Source: Oscarella lobularis (taxonomy: Eukaryota; Porifera; Homoscleromorpha; Homosclerophorida; Oscarellidae). From it: a DNA stretch of 64,000 bases. The translations under genes were made by a program, and so were the position numbers. This document shows positions 24,201 through 35,500 of this stretch, in pieces. Positions within the stretch are counted from its first letter, which is position 1; every line of letters starts with the position of its first letter. The notes below the pieces were generated by a model. The model was not told the DNA's origin and ran no database searches. It saw only the letters and a list, made by a program, of their open reading frames with translations. The DNA lies in assembly GCF_947507565.1 (NCBI RefSeq), contig NC_089188.1, positions 1,674,001-1,738,000 of the forward strand, written 5' to 3'.

Positions 24201-26296
24201 GGGATCCAACGACTGTACGGTGGTCGGGGGAAGTCGACGAAGCGTTTCGACGTCTGGATTCGTTGGGCTCAGCGCGTCGACTTGAGCGGCGACGTGAAGG
24301 TGACCCTCCATGGTCGGCTTCAAGAGAAAGTACTTTGGCTTCGTCTCCACTTGCGTACTCGTCAGCGCCGATCCCTCCACGATGTTAATGAGAAAATCTA
24401 TAAAGATTATGTCTAGAGAAAGGTCTAGAAATGGTATCAACTCACCAATCTTTCCCACCATGGGTTGGAATTTGATGCTGATCGAGGCAAGTTGACCGTT
24501 GACCGCAGGAAGCGGATAGGCGTCGCAGGATATGTCTTTCAGCCACCACCAGAACGACTCGCGCTTGTCCTTCTCATATACGCCACCGACCTAAAAGAAA
24601 CAAAATGTGAAAACAAAGAGCCTTGGGATTTCTCTCTTTCCCCTACGTACTTTATTCAGTACTGACTGCAACGTGATTCCCTGCACTTTCGAGCCCAATC
24701 CGTCGAGCGGCTTCACGAGAATCAACGAGCAGAGACGAGCGCGCAACTGCCGACGAATCATGTCGTGCACAACGACGTGACCGGATTGAATCTGCTGCGA
24801 TTCATCGAGCTCGTCATTTCGGCATATATAGAGCCGTCCGACAATCGCGCCCGTGCCGCCGCCGCCGCCGCTATCATTCGACTTCTTTGAACCAGTGGAA
24901 ATCTTTCGCCCATTGCCGCCGCCATTGACGGCATCGCTTCCATTCGTCCCTTCGTCACTGGCGTCATTTATTGTCGGCGTCGACGTCGTCTCCTTTGCCG
25001 TTTCCGTGGCAACCGTGATGCTAAACAGCAGTTCGCCGACGCGCTGATTGTGACTGAAATTCGGAAATGACCAGTCGCTGACGAAAATCGTCGTTGGTTG
25101 ACGTATAAGACACCTTTCCTCCGGCGTGTTCGCCATTTCTTCGAGCGTCTCGAGCAAGCCCGTCGGTCTCTTCTGCACGCGAAGAAGCTTTCCCGATCGA
25201 TCGATCGGATGAGGAAGTTTCTCGGGAGGGTACGACGAGCCGGAGACGAAACCTTGTCGTTCTCTTGCCGTCGCCGCCGCTTGCGAGGCAAGGGTCCGCT
25301 TTGACGGCCTCGACTCTTGAATGTCTCTCAAATAGCCTTCGGTATCATCGACGGAAGTGGATCGATTGTAGAGCAGTTGATTGGTCATGCTGGCAATAAG
25401 ATTTTGTCCCCAGTTGAGGAATCCTTTCATTGGCTGGTGCGAAGTCTCTTTTCGTGAACTGAAGGGTGCACATACATAACTTGAATGAACATCGGGACTT
25501 GCTGTGTGTGCATCAGGTATAGCGTCGATTTCAAGTTCAGTCGAATGAACCAAAAACGCAATCGCTTCGTCGTTTTTCTGATCAAGGCTGACGTCAACTA
25601 AAAAAAAGTAATTAGCCGTGTACGGTAAATATAAGGAGAATCTCCTCCTATCACCTATCGTGATTTCGACTTGATTGCGACGAATGTGCAACGGAAATTT
25701 CATTCCCTTTCGTACCAGTTGAATCTGCTGCAAGAGCTGATGCTCGATCAACCGGCGATTTCTTCCCTAGAAAAGAAACGCTAAAACGAAACGAGTTTTT
25801 CTCTTTCACTCTCACAACGATCGTCCAGTGGTCCCACGAGATTTCGGCTTTCGCTCGACGACAATCGGGCACCATCGAGCGGTCAACGATGGCGCATCTG
25901 ACCTGTGAAACGAAAGCGAGCGTCGAAAACGATTCCGATCGTCGAGGAGGGGGAGGGAAAAGGAATGTCGACATACCGTCGAATTCTCGGCGAGTTCGAG
26001 CAGGCTAGCGAAAGACGAATTGATGCGCAGCACTTCGACGCCGTCGCTACCTCGCATTTCGTAGATCTTGGCGAGAATGTACTGCGCTTCGCCGTGGTTC
26101 GCTGCTATCTTCAGCACGACGGAGGACATCTACAAGGGAGGCGGGGCGGGCCCCGGCTCTCCAAGGCGCAAGTAAAGTCTCACAGCGTTTTGTTTACCCC
26201 ATTTGGTCGCGACGACATGTACAAGTGGCCAACGCAGTTGCGCTTGTTCTTCTGATGAACGATCTTGAGGCTTAGCTCGAACGTTTCCCTGCCCAT
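21240..26296 (-). CDS. PEX1: Peroxisome biogenesis factor 1 (AAA ATPase)
   Basis: Many short exons. Pex1 with Pex6 extracts the Pex5 import receptor from the peroxisome membrane. The N-terminal region matches the Pex1 N1/N2 domains ([34 protein letters not shown]). D1 has Walker [12 protein letters not shown] and [15 protein letters not shown]2 has [13 protein letters not shown], a second region of homology [17 protein letters not shown] and [10 protein letters not shown], then [15 protein letters not shown]. The C-terminus ends AKYQAM. Start ATG 26294-26296 ([11 protein letters not shown]) is the best upstream Met but not certain. The D2 core is almost identical to vertebrate Pex1. Confidence 0.93.
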
Positions 26297-26770
26297 TGCG
26301 CTAGCTAGTGTCTGAACTCAACGGTCGAGGTTCTTCAACAGAGGCTCTCTTCTCGCCTTTTTCCGCCGCCTAATTGCTATTCTAAGTATGAAAGGAATGC
26401 GATCTACCACCGCCGATCCCTCACCTTCTCCGCTAATCAGATTGCGTTTCTCTAAGAACGCAAGCAGTCACGCCGTACAGTATGCTAAAATGACGATAGG
26501 AAGCTAAGCTATTATTATCGTCTCAAGCCCGGCTGTTGTACCTTTCAGAGCTCGAAGGGGGGCCCTGTCGAAGGAGGAAGCATGGCGCATGCACACAGAC
26601 GACAGAGATATAATATAGGAGTCTAATCAGACTTACCTAAGCGTAAAAAGCCGCACTGCACTGTTTCGCAACCTGCGCAACCGCAGCCATCGTCTAGACT
26701 AGACTGGTTTACACACGCACTACAGCGGCTAAAACTCCCAAGCCTCTTGTCCTTTACTAATCTACCTTAG
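26297..26770. other. Gene-free spacer between PEX1 and ENOX-like gene
   Basis: 474 bases upstream of PEX1 and downstream of the ENOX-like gene, both on the minus strand. It presumably contains the PEX1 promoter and 5' UTR. I see no RNA gene or repeat. Confidence 0.5.
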
Positions 26771-29700
26771 TCAGTGAAGGGCGAGCAGCTCATCCGTCAC
26801 GTTAGCCAGAGTCTGATACCCATTGAAATACCACGTCGTGTCGCCCACGGGCTTGCCGTTTTCGGCCTGCGGATGGCTAGAAAAAACGGCCGAGGCGCGA
26901 CACAGAGCCGACCAGACAGAAAGTGAGGACAGCGGACAATTGAGAGATTCAACGTAGCGTTGGATATCCGAGAAGACGGCACCGTACGGATGGACGGACA
27001 GAAAGGAAGCGAGAACGCCCACGACAGCCATCAGAGACGAAACAGCTTCGTCGTTTTCAACTTTACCTCTATTATTGACTTCCCACGCCTTCTCTTCGTC
27101 TTCCTGTCCGCTCTTCTCGGCCTTCACGCCGACCTCTTCCATATCTCGCTCCTCCTTTTCTGCTATAACCTCTTCAATAGATTCCTCGCCCTTTTCTTTG
27201 ATTCCGCCCCGTTCCTTCGCCGGTTCCTCTACTTCTACCTCCTGTTTGACTTCTTTCGCCGATTCCTCTTTGGGTTCTTCTTTGACTTCTTCCTTTGACT
27301 CCTCCGCTTCAGGTATTCCCTTCTCCTCCTCTGTCACCATCGTCGTCACGATCGTCACCTCCACTTCCTCATTCACTGCACCGCTACCAGTTGGCACGGC
27401 GTCGCCGGATTCTGCTGTCTCCATAGCCGCTGTCGTCGTTGCCGCCGTTCCCGTGTCCTCTTCTACAATCTGCAAGACCGGCTCAGAATCATCAATAACC
27501 ATAGGAACTTCTTCTCGTCCCTCCCCCTCCTTCTCATCCTTTGACTTTGTTGCTTCTTTTGGCTCTTTTTCTTTTGGTGGCCCTCCTTCCTTTACCGTTT
27601 GAACATTTGATCCCGTCTGCTGCTGCTGTTGGTCACCGTCTTCTGCATCAGAATCGGGCGGAATTTCGTCCTCCTTCTGCTTCTTGGGAGTAGTAGTCTC
27701 CTTCTTTGTTGCATCTTTCTGTACGTACATCTAAGTTTGAAATTCAGAAGTGAAATTTGATTAACCTCAACCGATTTCTTCCTCGAGTCCGACTTTGATT
27801 TTCCCAGCATTTCTTTCAACTTTGCAATCTAGTAAATTGATGGCAACTTTCTCAAACGAGTCATCATTTTTTTATAAGTGAAACTCCACCTCTTTCTCTC
27901 TGCTCTCCAGCTTCTCCTTGTAGTGGGATTTAACCTTCAAAAGTTCGTCTTTGACGGACTTCAAATGCTTGTCGGCATCTAAACAGCAAAAACCGTGCAA
28001 AAATTATTAAGATAATAAATGAAATACCATCGGTTTTGGCTCGTTTTGATTCTGGCTCTCTACCATCTCTCTTCCTCTGTTCCTCTTCATCCATACTCAC
28101 CATGTTCGCCTCGTTGGTGATGCAAAGCAAATTGAACCATTTGTCACTCTTCAACGCCTATATAATAAATAATAGGAATACTTATCATAACAGGACACTA
28201 GATTTCCTCACTTTCGAATCGCTCGCCCACTGAGTCAACAACTTACGCTGAGCACGTGTAAACAAGTCGTATAGCTTCTTGTCCTGCTTATCGAGCAGCC
28301 CGAATATTTTTGAAACGCCAATGACTGAAAACATAGATTGCGACTTGCGAGTGGTCAAAAGGAGAAGTGGAGCAAAGCGTCATACTTTGTCGTTTCAAGC
28401 AATCCTGCTTGAGCTGCGAATCGGCAATGAAACGTCGAACATCGATCTCGTGATCCTTTTTACTGCGCATAACCCGTTTCATGCAGCCATCGGCCGACTG
28501 GACGAGCGGAAAGAACTTGTCCGTATTGTGCCGATTGCAGATGCCCTTTTCGAGCCAAAACACGAGCGTTCGCGACGCCTCTTCGGCGCCGTCGTCGACG
28601 CGAAATTTCTCCTTCACTTCCGCCGAAGCGGATTCGGTGAATGGAGGAGGCGTGGCTTGTGTGGGCGAACGCTCGCGCTTTCCGCTCTCGCGATGACGTG
28701 CCTCGCGCGCGCGCCGACGAGCTTGAATCTCGGCGGCACGCTCGGGATCGGCTTCGGGAGGAACCTGGACAGGAAGGAAGGAAGGGAGGGAGGGAGAGGG
28801 GGAAAAAAGAAAGCAACGCACGCTAAGCAAGGGAAACCAACCGGAAGGGAATACTACTAATTAGACTAAAAATTATTTCGTACATCGCCTCGAGACACGG
28901 CGTAATCGACAATGATCTTCCCCATGCTGCCCGGATCGCCGGTGAGATCGACTTTGATGCTGTAGTTGCTGAAATCCATTGCCTTGTCGACAGCGTCTTC
29001 GGAATCGAACTGGACGTGAGCGAAATGATTGCGCGGATTGAAGCGGAGGCTGAGAATGGCGCCGCACGGCTCGAATATGTCCATCAACGCCTGTCGCGTC
29101 GTATTCTGCGGCAAGTGACCGACAAAGACCGTCTTGCAGAAAGGCGGTTTCGCGCGCGCGCCCGCCGGTTTCCCGGCAACCGACGACGTCGGCGGCGGAA
29201 GAAGGAGACACTGGCCGCGAACGACGGGATTCATTTGACCGAACGAAGTGGAAAGACGCGACGCCAAGCCGGCGAGACCCGAAGAGCCGATCGTCGCCTC
29301 GAGCGAGCTCAATAGACCGCCCGTGGCATCCAAACTCGACGCGCGCGCGCCCGACTCGTAAAGCGGCGCGTCGACGCCGCCGCCGCCACCGCGACTTGAA
29401 ATGACGTTTCCGCCGCCCGAACGATACGAAGCTACTTCGGGACCTAGGTCGCCGCGCGACGGTGGCAAGTCAAGATATCCGGGAGGCGGGCCTGTTCGAG
29501 TTGGGCCTCGATCATCGTAATAGCCGACGTCGTAGCCGCCGCCGCCGCCGCGTGGCGGAAGCGAACGGCCCATGGGAGGACCGCCGCCGCCGCTCGGTTG
29601 GCTCCCCGGAATGGGACCTCGGCCGCGGTCCCACTCGAGGTCACGTGCATCGCGATCCGAACGAGGAGCGTAGCCGCCGTGGTAATAGTCGCCTCCGCCG

Positions 29701-29798
29701 CCGCCTCTAGCGGCTGCACGATAATCGCGTTCGTCGCCGGCGCTATAGCGACGATCGTAATCGTCGTCGATAAAGCGGGAACCCGTCCGTCCAGCCAT
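26771..29798 (-). CDS. ENOX-family RRM protein
   Basis: Homologue of ecto-NOX disulfide-thiol exchangers ENOX1/2, reported as NADH/hydroquinone oxidases with an RRM. Order: a 200-residue Gly/Arg/Asp-rich N-terminus (start ATG 29796-29798, [14 protein letters not shown]), an RRM ([17 protein letters not shown] to [13 protein letters not shown]), a conserved helical block ([30 protein letters not shown]), a KRAKTD basic patch, coiled coil, a Gln/Glu/Lys-rich expansion of about 200 residues, and the C-terminal ENOX domain [17 protein letters not shown]. The Gly-rich start and acidic expansion are larger than I expect for the family. It is divergent from MPI with 92 bases between ATGs. Confidence 0.85.
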
Positions 29799-29890
29799 GC
29801 TTCTAAGCAAAGTGAAACCGTTGATATTGGACGAATGGCCCGGACAACACTTTGGGTGTTGTAGCGTTAGCGCGCGTTTTGCAGTCTTCA
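29799..29890. promoter_or_regulatory. Shared divergent promoter, ENOX-like / MPI
   Basis: 92 bases between the two ATGs. Confidence 0.5.
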
Positions 29891-31407
29891 ATGGCGAAAT
29901 TCGCAGGTGCGAAAGCGCGAAATTAAATTCTACTCTCCTCACTGACATTCCTTCAGTTTTTCCCTTGCGCTGTTCCGTTCAGCAGTATCAGTGGGGCAAA
30001 ATTGGCCTCGATAGCGAAGTCGCTCGCCTCTCGCAGAACGATCCCGAATTCCAACTCGATTCCAACAGTCCATACGCAGAGGTTTTAAAAAGAAAGATAC
30101 ACATTGCTTAGCAACTTCAATGCTTTAGCTCTGGATGGGAACGCATCCGAAATCGCCGTCTCGGATTGCCGACGGTTCCAACGTTCTGCTCTCTGATTGG
30201 CTCAAATCGAACCAATGGGCTCTCGGCAGTGCGGCAGCGGGAAACGACAAAGGCCAATTGCCCTTTCTCTTCAAGGTAGACTACATGATAATGCACACAC
30301 AGTCAGTCTCTGATATTTATTATGAAGGTCCTATCGGTCGACAAAGCCCTTTCCATACAAGCTCATCCTGACAAGAAACGCGCCGAGATCTTGCACGCGT
30401 CCGATCCCCAGCACTATCTCGATCCAAATCATAAACCAGAAATGGCTTTGGCTCTGACGCCGTTTGAAGGGCTCTGCGGCTTTCGGCCCATCGGAGAGAT
30501 AAAGGTTTTCATGGAGAACATATCTGAGCTGCGAGGCATCGTGGGCACCGAGGCTGCAGACGCTCTGGTCGAGACAGGAAACGTCGATTCACTCAGAAAT
30601 TGCTTTGTCAATCTTGTTCGCGCACCTGACGAGGACGTACGTGCCCAGTTGGCCAGTCTCGTTGAGAAAGTGGAGAAAATGAAAGGTAATGATATGAGCA
30701 ATGGTGTTCCGCTGTAGATCATTTCTTTTCTCAGACGATGCAGAATCAGAAAGAGTATATCTTCGCAGTCTCCTCCTGCGAATCCATTTGCAATTTCCCG
30801 GTGACGTGGGCTGCTTTTGCATCTACTTCCTCAACCGCCTTCTCCTCGAACCAGGCCAAGCCATGTTCCTTGGCCCCAACATACCCCACGCCTACCTATC
30901 TGGAGGTACAGTACTGTATAGAACTTGTGGTTGTCCTTAGGCGGGGTTCTACTGTACGTGATTTACTTTACCTCATTGGTTCTCTCTGACGTAGATTGCA
31001 TCGAGTGCATGGCCTGTAGTGACAACGTTGTCCGAGCCGGCCTCACGCCGAAGTTCAAGGACAAGGAGACGCTCTGCGCGATGCTGGACTTTGCTCCCAC
31101 TTCGCCGGCCGAGCGAATTTTCAAATCGATTCGCCATGGCAACGTTGAGATTTTTGATCCGCCCGTCGAGGACTTTTCAGTTGCCATGCTTCATCTGAAA
31201 GAGAAAGATGAATCGCTGCACGATCTTCAACCTACCGGTGGGCCAAGTATTTTTATCGTCATTCGAGGCGACGGGAGCGTTTGTGATGGCAAGTCGGAAG
31301 ATTTTGACGTCAAAAAAGGCAGTATTGTCTTTCTTGCTGCAAACACGCCCTTGAAGCTGTGCAAGAAGTCAGGCGAATTTCTACTGTTTCGAGCATACAC
31401 AGTTTGA
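29891..31407 (+). CDS. MPI: Mannose-6-phosphate isomerase
   Basis: Six exons: 29891-29906, 29957-30081, 30129-30275, 30328-30685, 30735-30905 and 30995-31407, giving 409 residues (human 423). It interconverts fructose-6-P and mannose-6-P in the cytosol, feeding GDP-mannose and N-glycosylation. The type I isomerase zinc site is visible: [37 protein letters not shown], and the [17 protein letters not shown] segment with the catalytic Arg. The 16-base first exon is short but gives the expected MAKFAVFPLRC start. Its stop is 15 bases from the convergent BLOC1S1 stop. Confidence 0.97.
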
Positions 31408-31422
31408 AAGATTATTAGATTA

Positions 31423-32126
31423 TCAAGTTTTTGCTGATTTTTTTGATATGGTCCCTGAAAGAAAAAAGAATAAAGTCTAGAAGTAGAATGAAGGTAGCTT
31501 AGTACCAGTATAAGCGTATTCCAGAGCCATAGAAATCTCCTTCATATCGGATTCAATAGTTTTAGCCCAATGCTCTACATCACCCAGCTCCTAGTGACAC
31601 CAAAGCACAACTAGTTTTTTGACTACCGGTAAGAGAATGGGGAGATTCAATGCTAGTACTATGTGCCCCATACATATTCCCATCCAATTCATATTCTTAC
31701 TTTCAACGATCGATTGAATCCCTCCACCATTGCAAGCCACTGCTGCGTTTGTTTCACAAATTTCGCTACGCAATGTAATGTATGAGTATAGGGTCGTCAG
31801 GCAAACCTATCGTAGTACACGCGTGGACTTGTAGAGCTTTCGCTTCCGCGTCGAGCCGTTTCTGATTCTTGTACGCTGTTTCTACGCTATGTTCAGGCGT
31901 TAGTTGAGTCTGTCGATCGTTTTGGAGTTTGCTCACCCGTAATTGAGAGTGTCGACGAGCTCCTTAGCGAGTGTATCGGCTGCAGCGAGAGCTTCTTTTC
32001 GCCTCCGCTCTAGAAAGACTCGTTATTTGCAGATCTCTGCCGCAGCAGTGTGAAATTATACCTACCTTGCACGCTTTTGTGCTCTACTTGCTTGGCCTGG
32101 TGATCCTTTAGAGCCCGAGAAAGCAT
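31423..32126 (-). CDS. BLOC1S1: BLOC-1 subunit 1 (GCN5L1)
   Basis: Small coiled-coil subunit of BLOC-1/BORC, acting in lysosome-related organelle biogenesis and lysosome positioning. Start ATG 32124-32126. Exons spell MLSRALKDHQAKQVEHK, ERRRKEALAAADTLAKEL, TLNYGVETAYKNQKRL, FVKQTQQWLAMVEGFNRSL, KELGDVEHWAKTIESDM and ALEYAYTG, matching the family nearly end to end. The last exon adds a short KKSAKT tail. Confidence 0.94.
31469..31474 (+). terminator. Polyadenylation signal of MPI
   Basis: AATAAA 62 bases after the MPI stop and inside the last intron of the convergent BLOC1S1, so the two transcripts should overlap at their 3' ends. Confidence 0.55.
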
Positions 32127-32501
32127 CTCCTCGGAAACCCACTCTCCCCCGCGCGCGTTACGATTCTACGAGCGCGCTTTTTCCGATGACACTCGAAAAA
32201 CCGAGCGCTCCGTCCTAATCCACTACACGTTTGAATTTCTCGCACGCAGTGGCGTTCGAGAAACGTTCGTCGTCTGCCGATCAGGCGCAAACGCCTAAAA
32301 CATTTTCGCCGCGAACATTTTTTTAGTCATGTGCCGAACATTTTCTGTCTATAATCCCGTGGAATATTTACATTCACATCTAAGAGCACGCATATTATAC
32401 CAACAAAAGAAATTGAACCTAAACAAATAAACGTAAAGCTGAGCAGGGTTCCCTTTTAAATTTACCCAGCTTCATGCAACTCGTGCTTCGCTCACTGGCC
32501 T
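32127..32501. other. Spacer between BLOC1S1 and collagen IV chain
   Basis: 375 bases. It should hold the BLOC1S1 promoter and the 3' UTR of the collagen gene, both on the minus strand. No further feature seen. Confidence 0.45.
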
Positions 32502-35500
32502 TCAAGCTGGTGTAGGGTCAATTCGATTTAACGAAGGAGGAAGTTGAGACAACAATCCGCCAACCCATTTGCAAACTCGGCATCGACTCACCCTTTGCGT
32601 CATTTTCTCAAGCTCAGTCAGCGTTTCGGGCTGCGTTCTCTCAAACTGTCTCTCAGCATCAAGAGTAATAAGCCAGAAACTGAGCGAAGAACTATCGTAG
32701 GAGCACTGACTCGAATCGCCGGCGAGGCCGCATCCAATGAACGGAATAGGTCGAAACATTTGCAGACAGGATCCCGTCGATTCAAGCCCTTGAAGATTTC
32801 CCTCCGCACCAGCACTCGTGCTCTAAATGACGCACAAATTAACACTCACATCGTTTCGTCGTTCGTCGAAATTACTTGTATGTAGCTAAAGCCGGTCCAA
32901 AGCGAGTCCCACCCTTCGAAACAGTCAGGCTCAGTTGCATTCTGGCTGTGAAGGGCGACGACGACGGAGTCGCTCTCACAAACGGAACATCGACTGATAT
33001 GCGCTCGAATGCCGACTCCGGTGACTATCTCATCGCTTTCATATTCGGCGTCGGTCGACAGCCAGTAACTTTCGTCGCCACGTAGACCTCGCTAAAAAAG
33101 TAAAACGTAAGTGTTAATATCTACCCAATAATGGTAACAGGCCGTTCTTACCTTGCAATCGCTGTTGGTGGAGCATCGTACGAACGGCGCCGTACTAAAG
33201 CGAGGCAAGCACGAGCCGGGCTCGCCGAGATCGTGCCCGAATCCGTACCCGTTACCCGTCGTCTCGAGCAAACTGTAGCCGGTCCACAAGCGCTCATAGC
33301 CTTGCGGACACTCGGGAATAACAGTCGTCTGACTGTGCAAGACCAGAAGAGCCCCAAGACCGCCACCTGCGCCCAATCGACCCCGACTACCCTTTGGTCC
33401 GTCGACACCCTTTACGCCTTTTTCTCCCATAAGACCAGTTATGCCGTTTAGGCCAACGATGCCCTTTGGACCCTGATTGCCTTGCATTCCTTGTAATCCA
33501 ATGGGACCTTTGTCGCCGGTTCCGCCTTCGTTGCCCGTGTCTCCAAGAAAACCTTTGGACCCCCTCTCGCCTTGTTCCGTTGATGCATTGCCTTTTCGAC
33601 CCACATCGCCGACATCGCCCTTCATTCCCTTCTCGCCGACGCCGCCGCTTGGTCCGGTTTCCCCGTTGAGACCCTGCGGACCCGTTTGGCCCACGTCGCC
33701 CTTTTCTCCGACGTCGCCTTCGTCACCGTCGTCGCCTATGCGACCGACTATTCCGCTATCGCCTTGCATGCCCTTTGCGCCTAAAAAACGCGTTTCGTTC
33801 GTTCGTTTGTTTACCTGCTTGCTTCTTTACCTTTCATTCCGTCGATGCCGTCATCTCCGTTCGCTCCTATCATGCCTTTACTACCTTTCGCACCCATTTC
33901 GCCTACCGCTCCTTTCTCGCCCTGAGCGCCGTCGTCTCCCTCGTCACCGCTGTCGCCGTCTAATCCTTTCGAGCCGTTTCTTCCTTGAAGACCAATTTCG
34001 CCTTTGACACCTGTGAGAACGGAGCACGTTTTTCTTAATCAAATGGTTGTTTTTTAGTTTTCTTACCTTTTGCGCCCTGTGGCCCCATTTCGCCTCTGTC
34101 GCCAGTAGCACCTTTACGACCGTCCCGACCGTCCCAACCGTTAGGCCCAGGGTCGCCAGGTTGGCCACGATCCCCCTCTTGACCGAAGTCTCCTTTTCGG
34201 CCCTTTTCACCAACTTCTCCCTAAGAACAAAATGAGGTACAGTATAACACCACTACAGCGCGCCAGAAAAGCAATCACCGCCGGTCCAGCTAAGCCAATT
34301 TCTCCCGCAAGGCCTATCTCTCCTTTGGGACCTCTCTCCCCAACTTCGCCCTTGATTCCTTCAACGCCAGTGTCGCCAGATAATCCTTTCGAGCCACGAG
34401 GACCAGGCGGACCTAATAAGAAAAAAACTATTTTAAAAAACCGACCCATCGGCTAATGCTCACCTGTCGGTCCTCTTTGACTTCCTGGAGGACCTGGAGG
34501 CCCGCGTTCACCCACGTCGCCTTTCTCTCCCTCGGGTCCTTCTTCGCCGGGAACGCCTTCAAGTCCCTGCTCACCCGAAAAACCTCTCGGGCCCGCATCG
34601 CCAATATTTCCAACGGTTCCATTATCGCCTCTCATTCCCTGCTGTCCGCGGTCGCCTCTCGGACCTTCGACTCCTGGAGTTCCCATATCGCCGCTGAGCC
34701 CCTTTTCTCCAACGTCACCCTTGGTTCCGTTATCGCCAACGTCGCCGGGCAACCCAGTCGTTCCAACCGACCCGGGTTCGCCGATCGCTCCCTTTACTCC
34801 AACAGCACCTTTCTCGCCTTGATCGCCTCTTGGTCCTGGCAATCCTTGACTGCCGGGAAATCCGACGTCGCCTGGCATTCCGTCCATGCCTTCAGTTGAG
34901 TTGCCCGGCTCTCCTGTTGGTCCAGCACTTCCTTCTTCTCCTTTAGGACCAGCAAAGTCGGTACCGGGATCACCAGTCAATCCCTTGGCGCCTTTCGCTC
35001 CTGCCGGACCCGGCGCTCCGAATTCGCCAGTGAATCCTGGAAATCCGTCTAATCCAGGAAAACCTTGGCTTCCCGTGTCTCCCTTCTCTCCCTTGTCGCC
35101 GTCAGGTCCCTCTTCGCCGGGATCGCCAATAATTCCCGGCTCGCCGGCGTCTCCTCGACTTCCATTACTTCCTTGCGATCCTTGATCTCCCTTTGAGCCG
35201 ATCGTCCCGTTTGCACCCGCATCGCCGACGGAACCCTTCATTCCAAGCGCTCCCGGAGCACCCACCGGTCCGCCCTCGCCGCGGTCACCTTTATTGCCCA
35301 CAGGGCCTTGATTTCCTTTTGCACCGGGCGATCCAGTCTCGCCCTTGTCGCCTCGATTGCCAGGAAATCCATCTCGTCCGGGAAGACCTTGATCACCAAC
35401 GTCTCCCTTGTCGCCAACGACGCCGTCGTCGCCTGGCGGTCCGTCGTCACCGGGATCTCCCGCCATTCCTTGTTCACCGCTCGCACCTACCACCAAAGAT

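Noticed and set aside
33477-35185. Plus-strand proline/serine-rich open frames across the minus-strand collagen gene.
   Set aside because: They are reverse-strand shadows of Gly-X-Y repeats, as are the minus-strand ones across 42406-46333.
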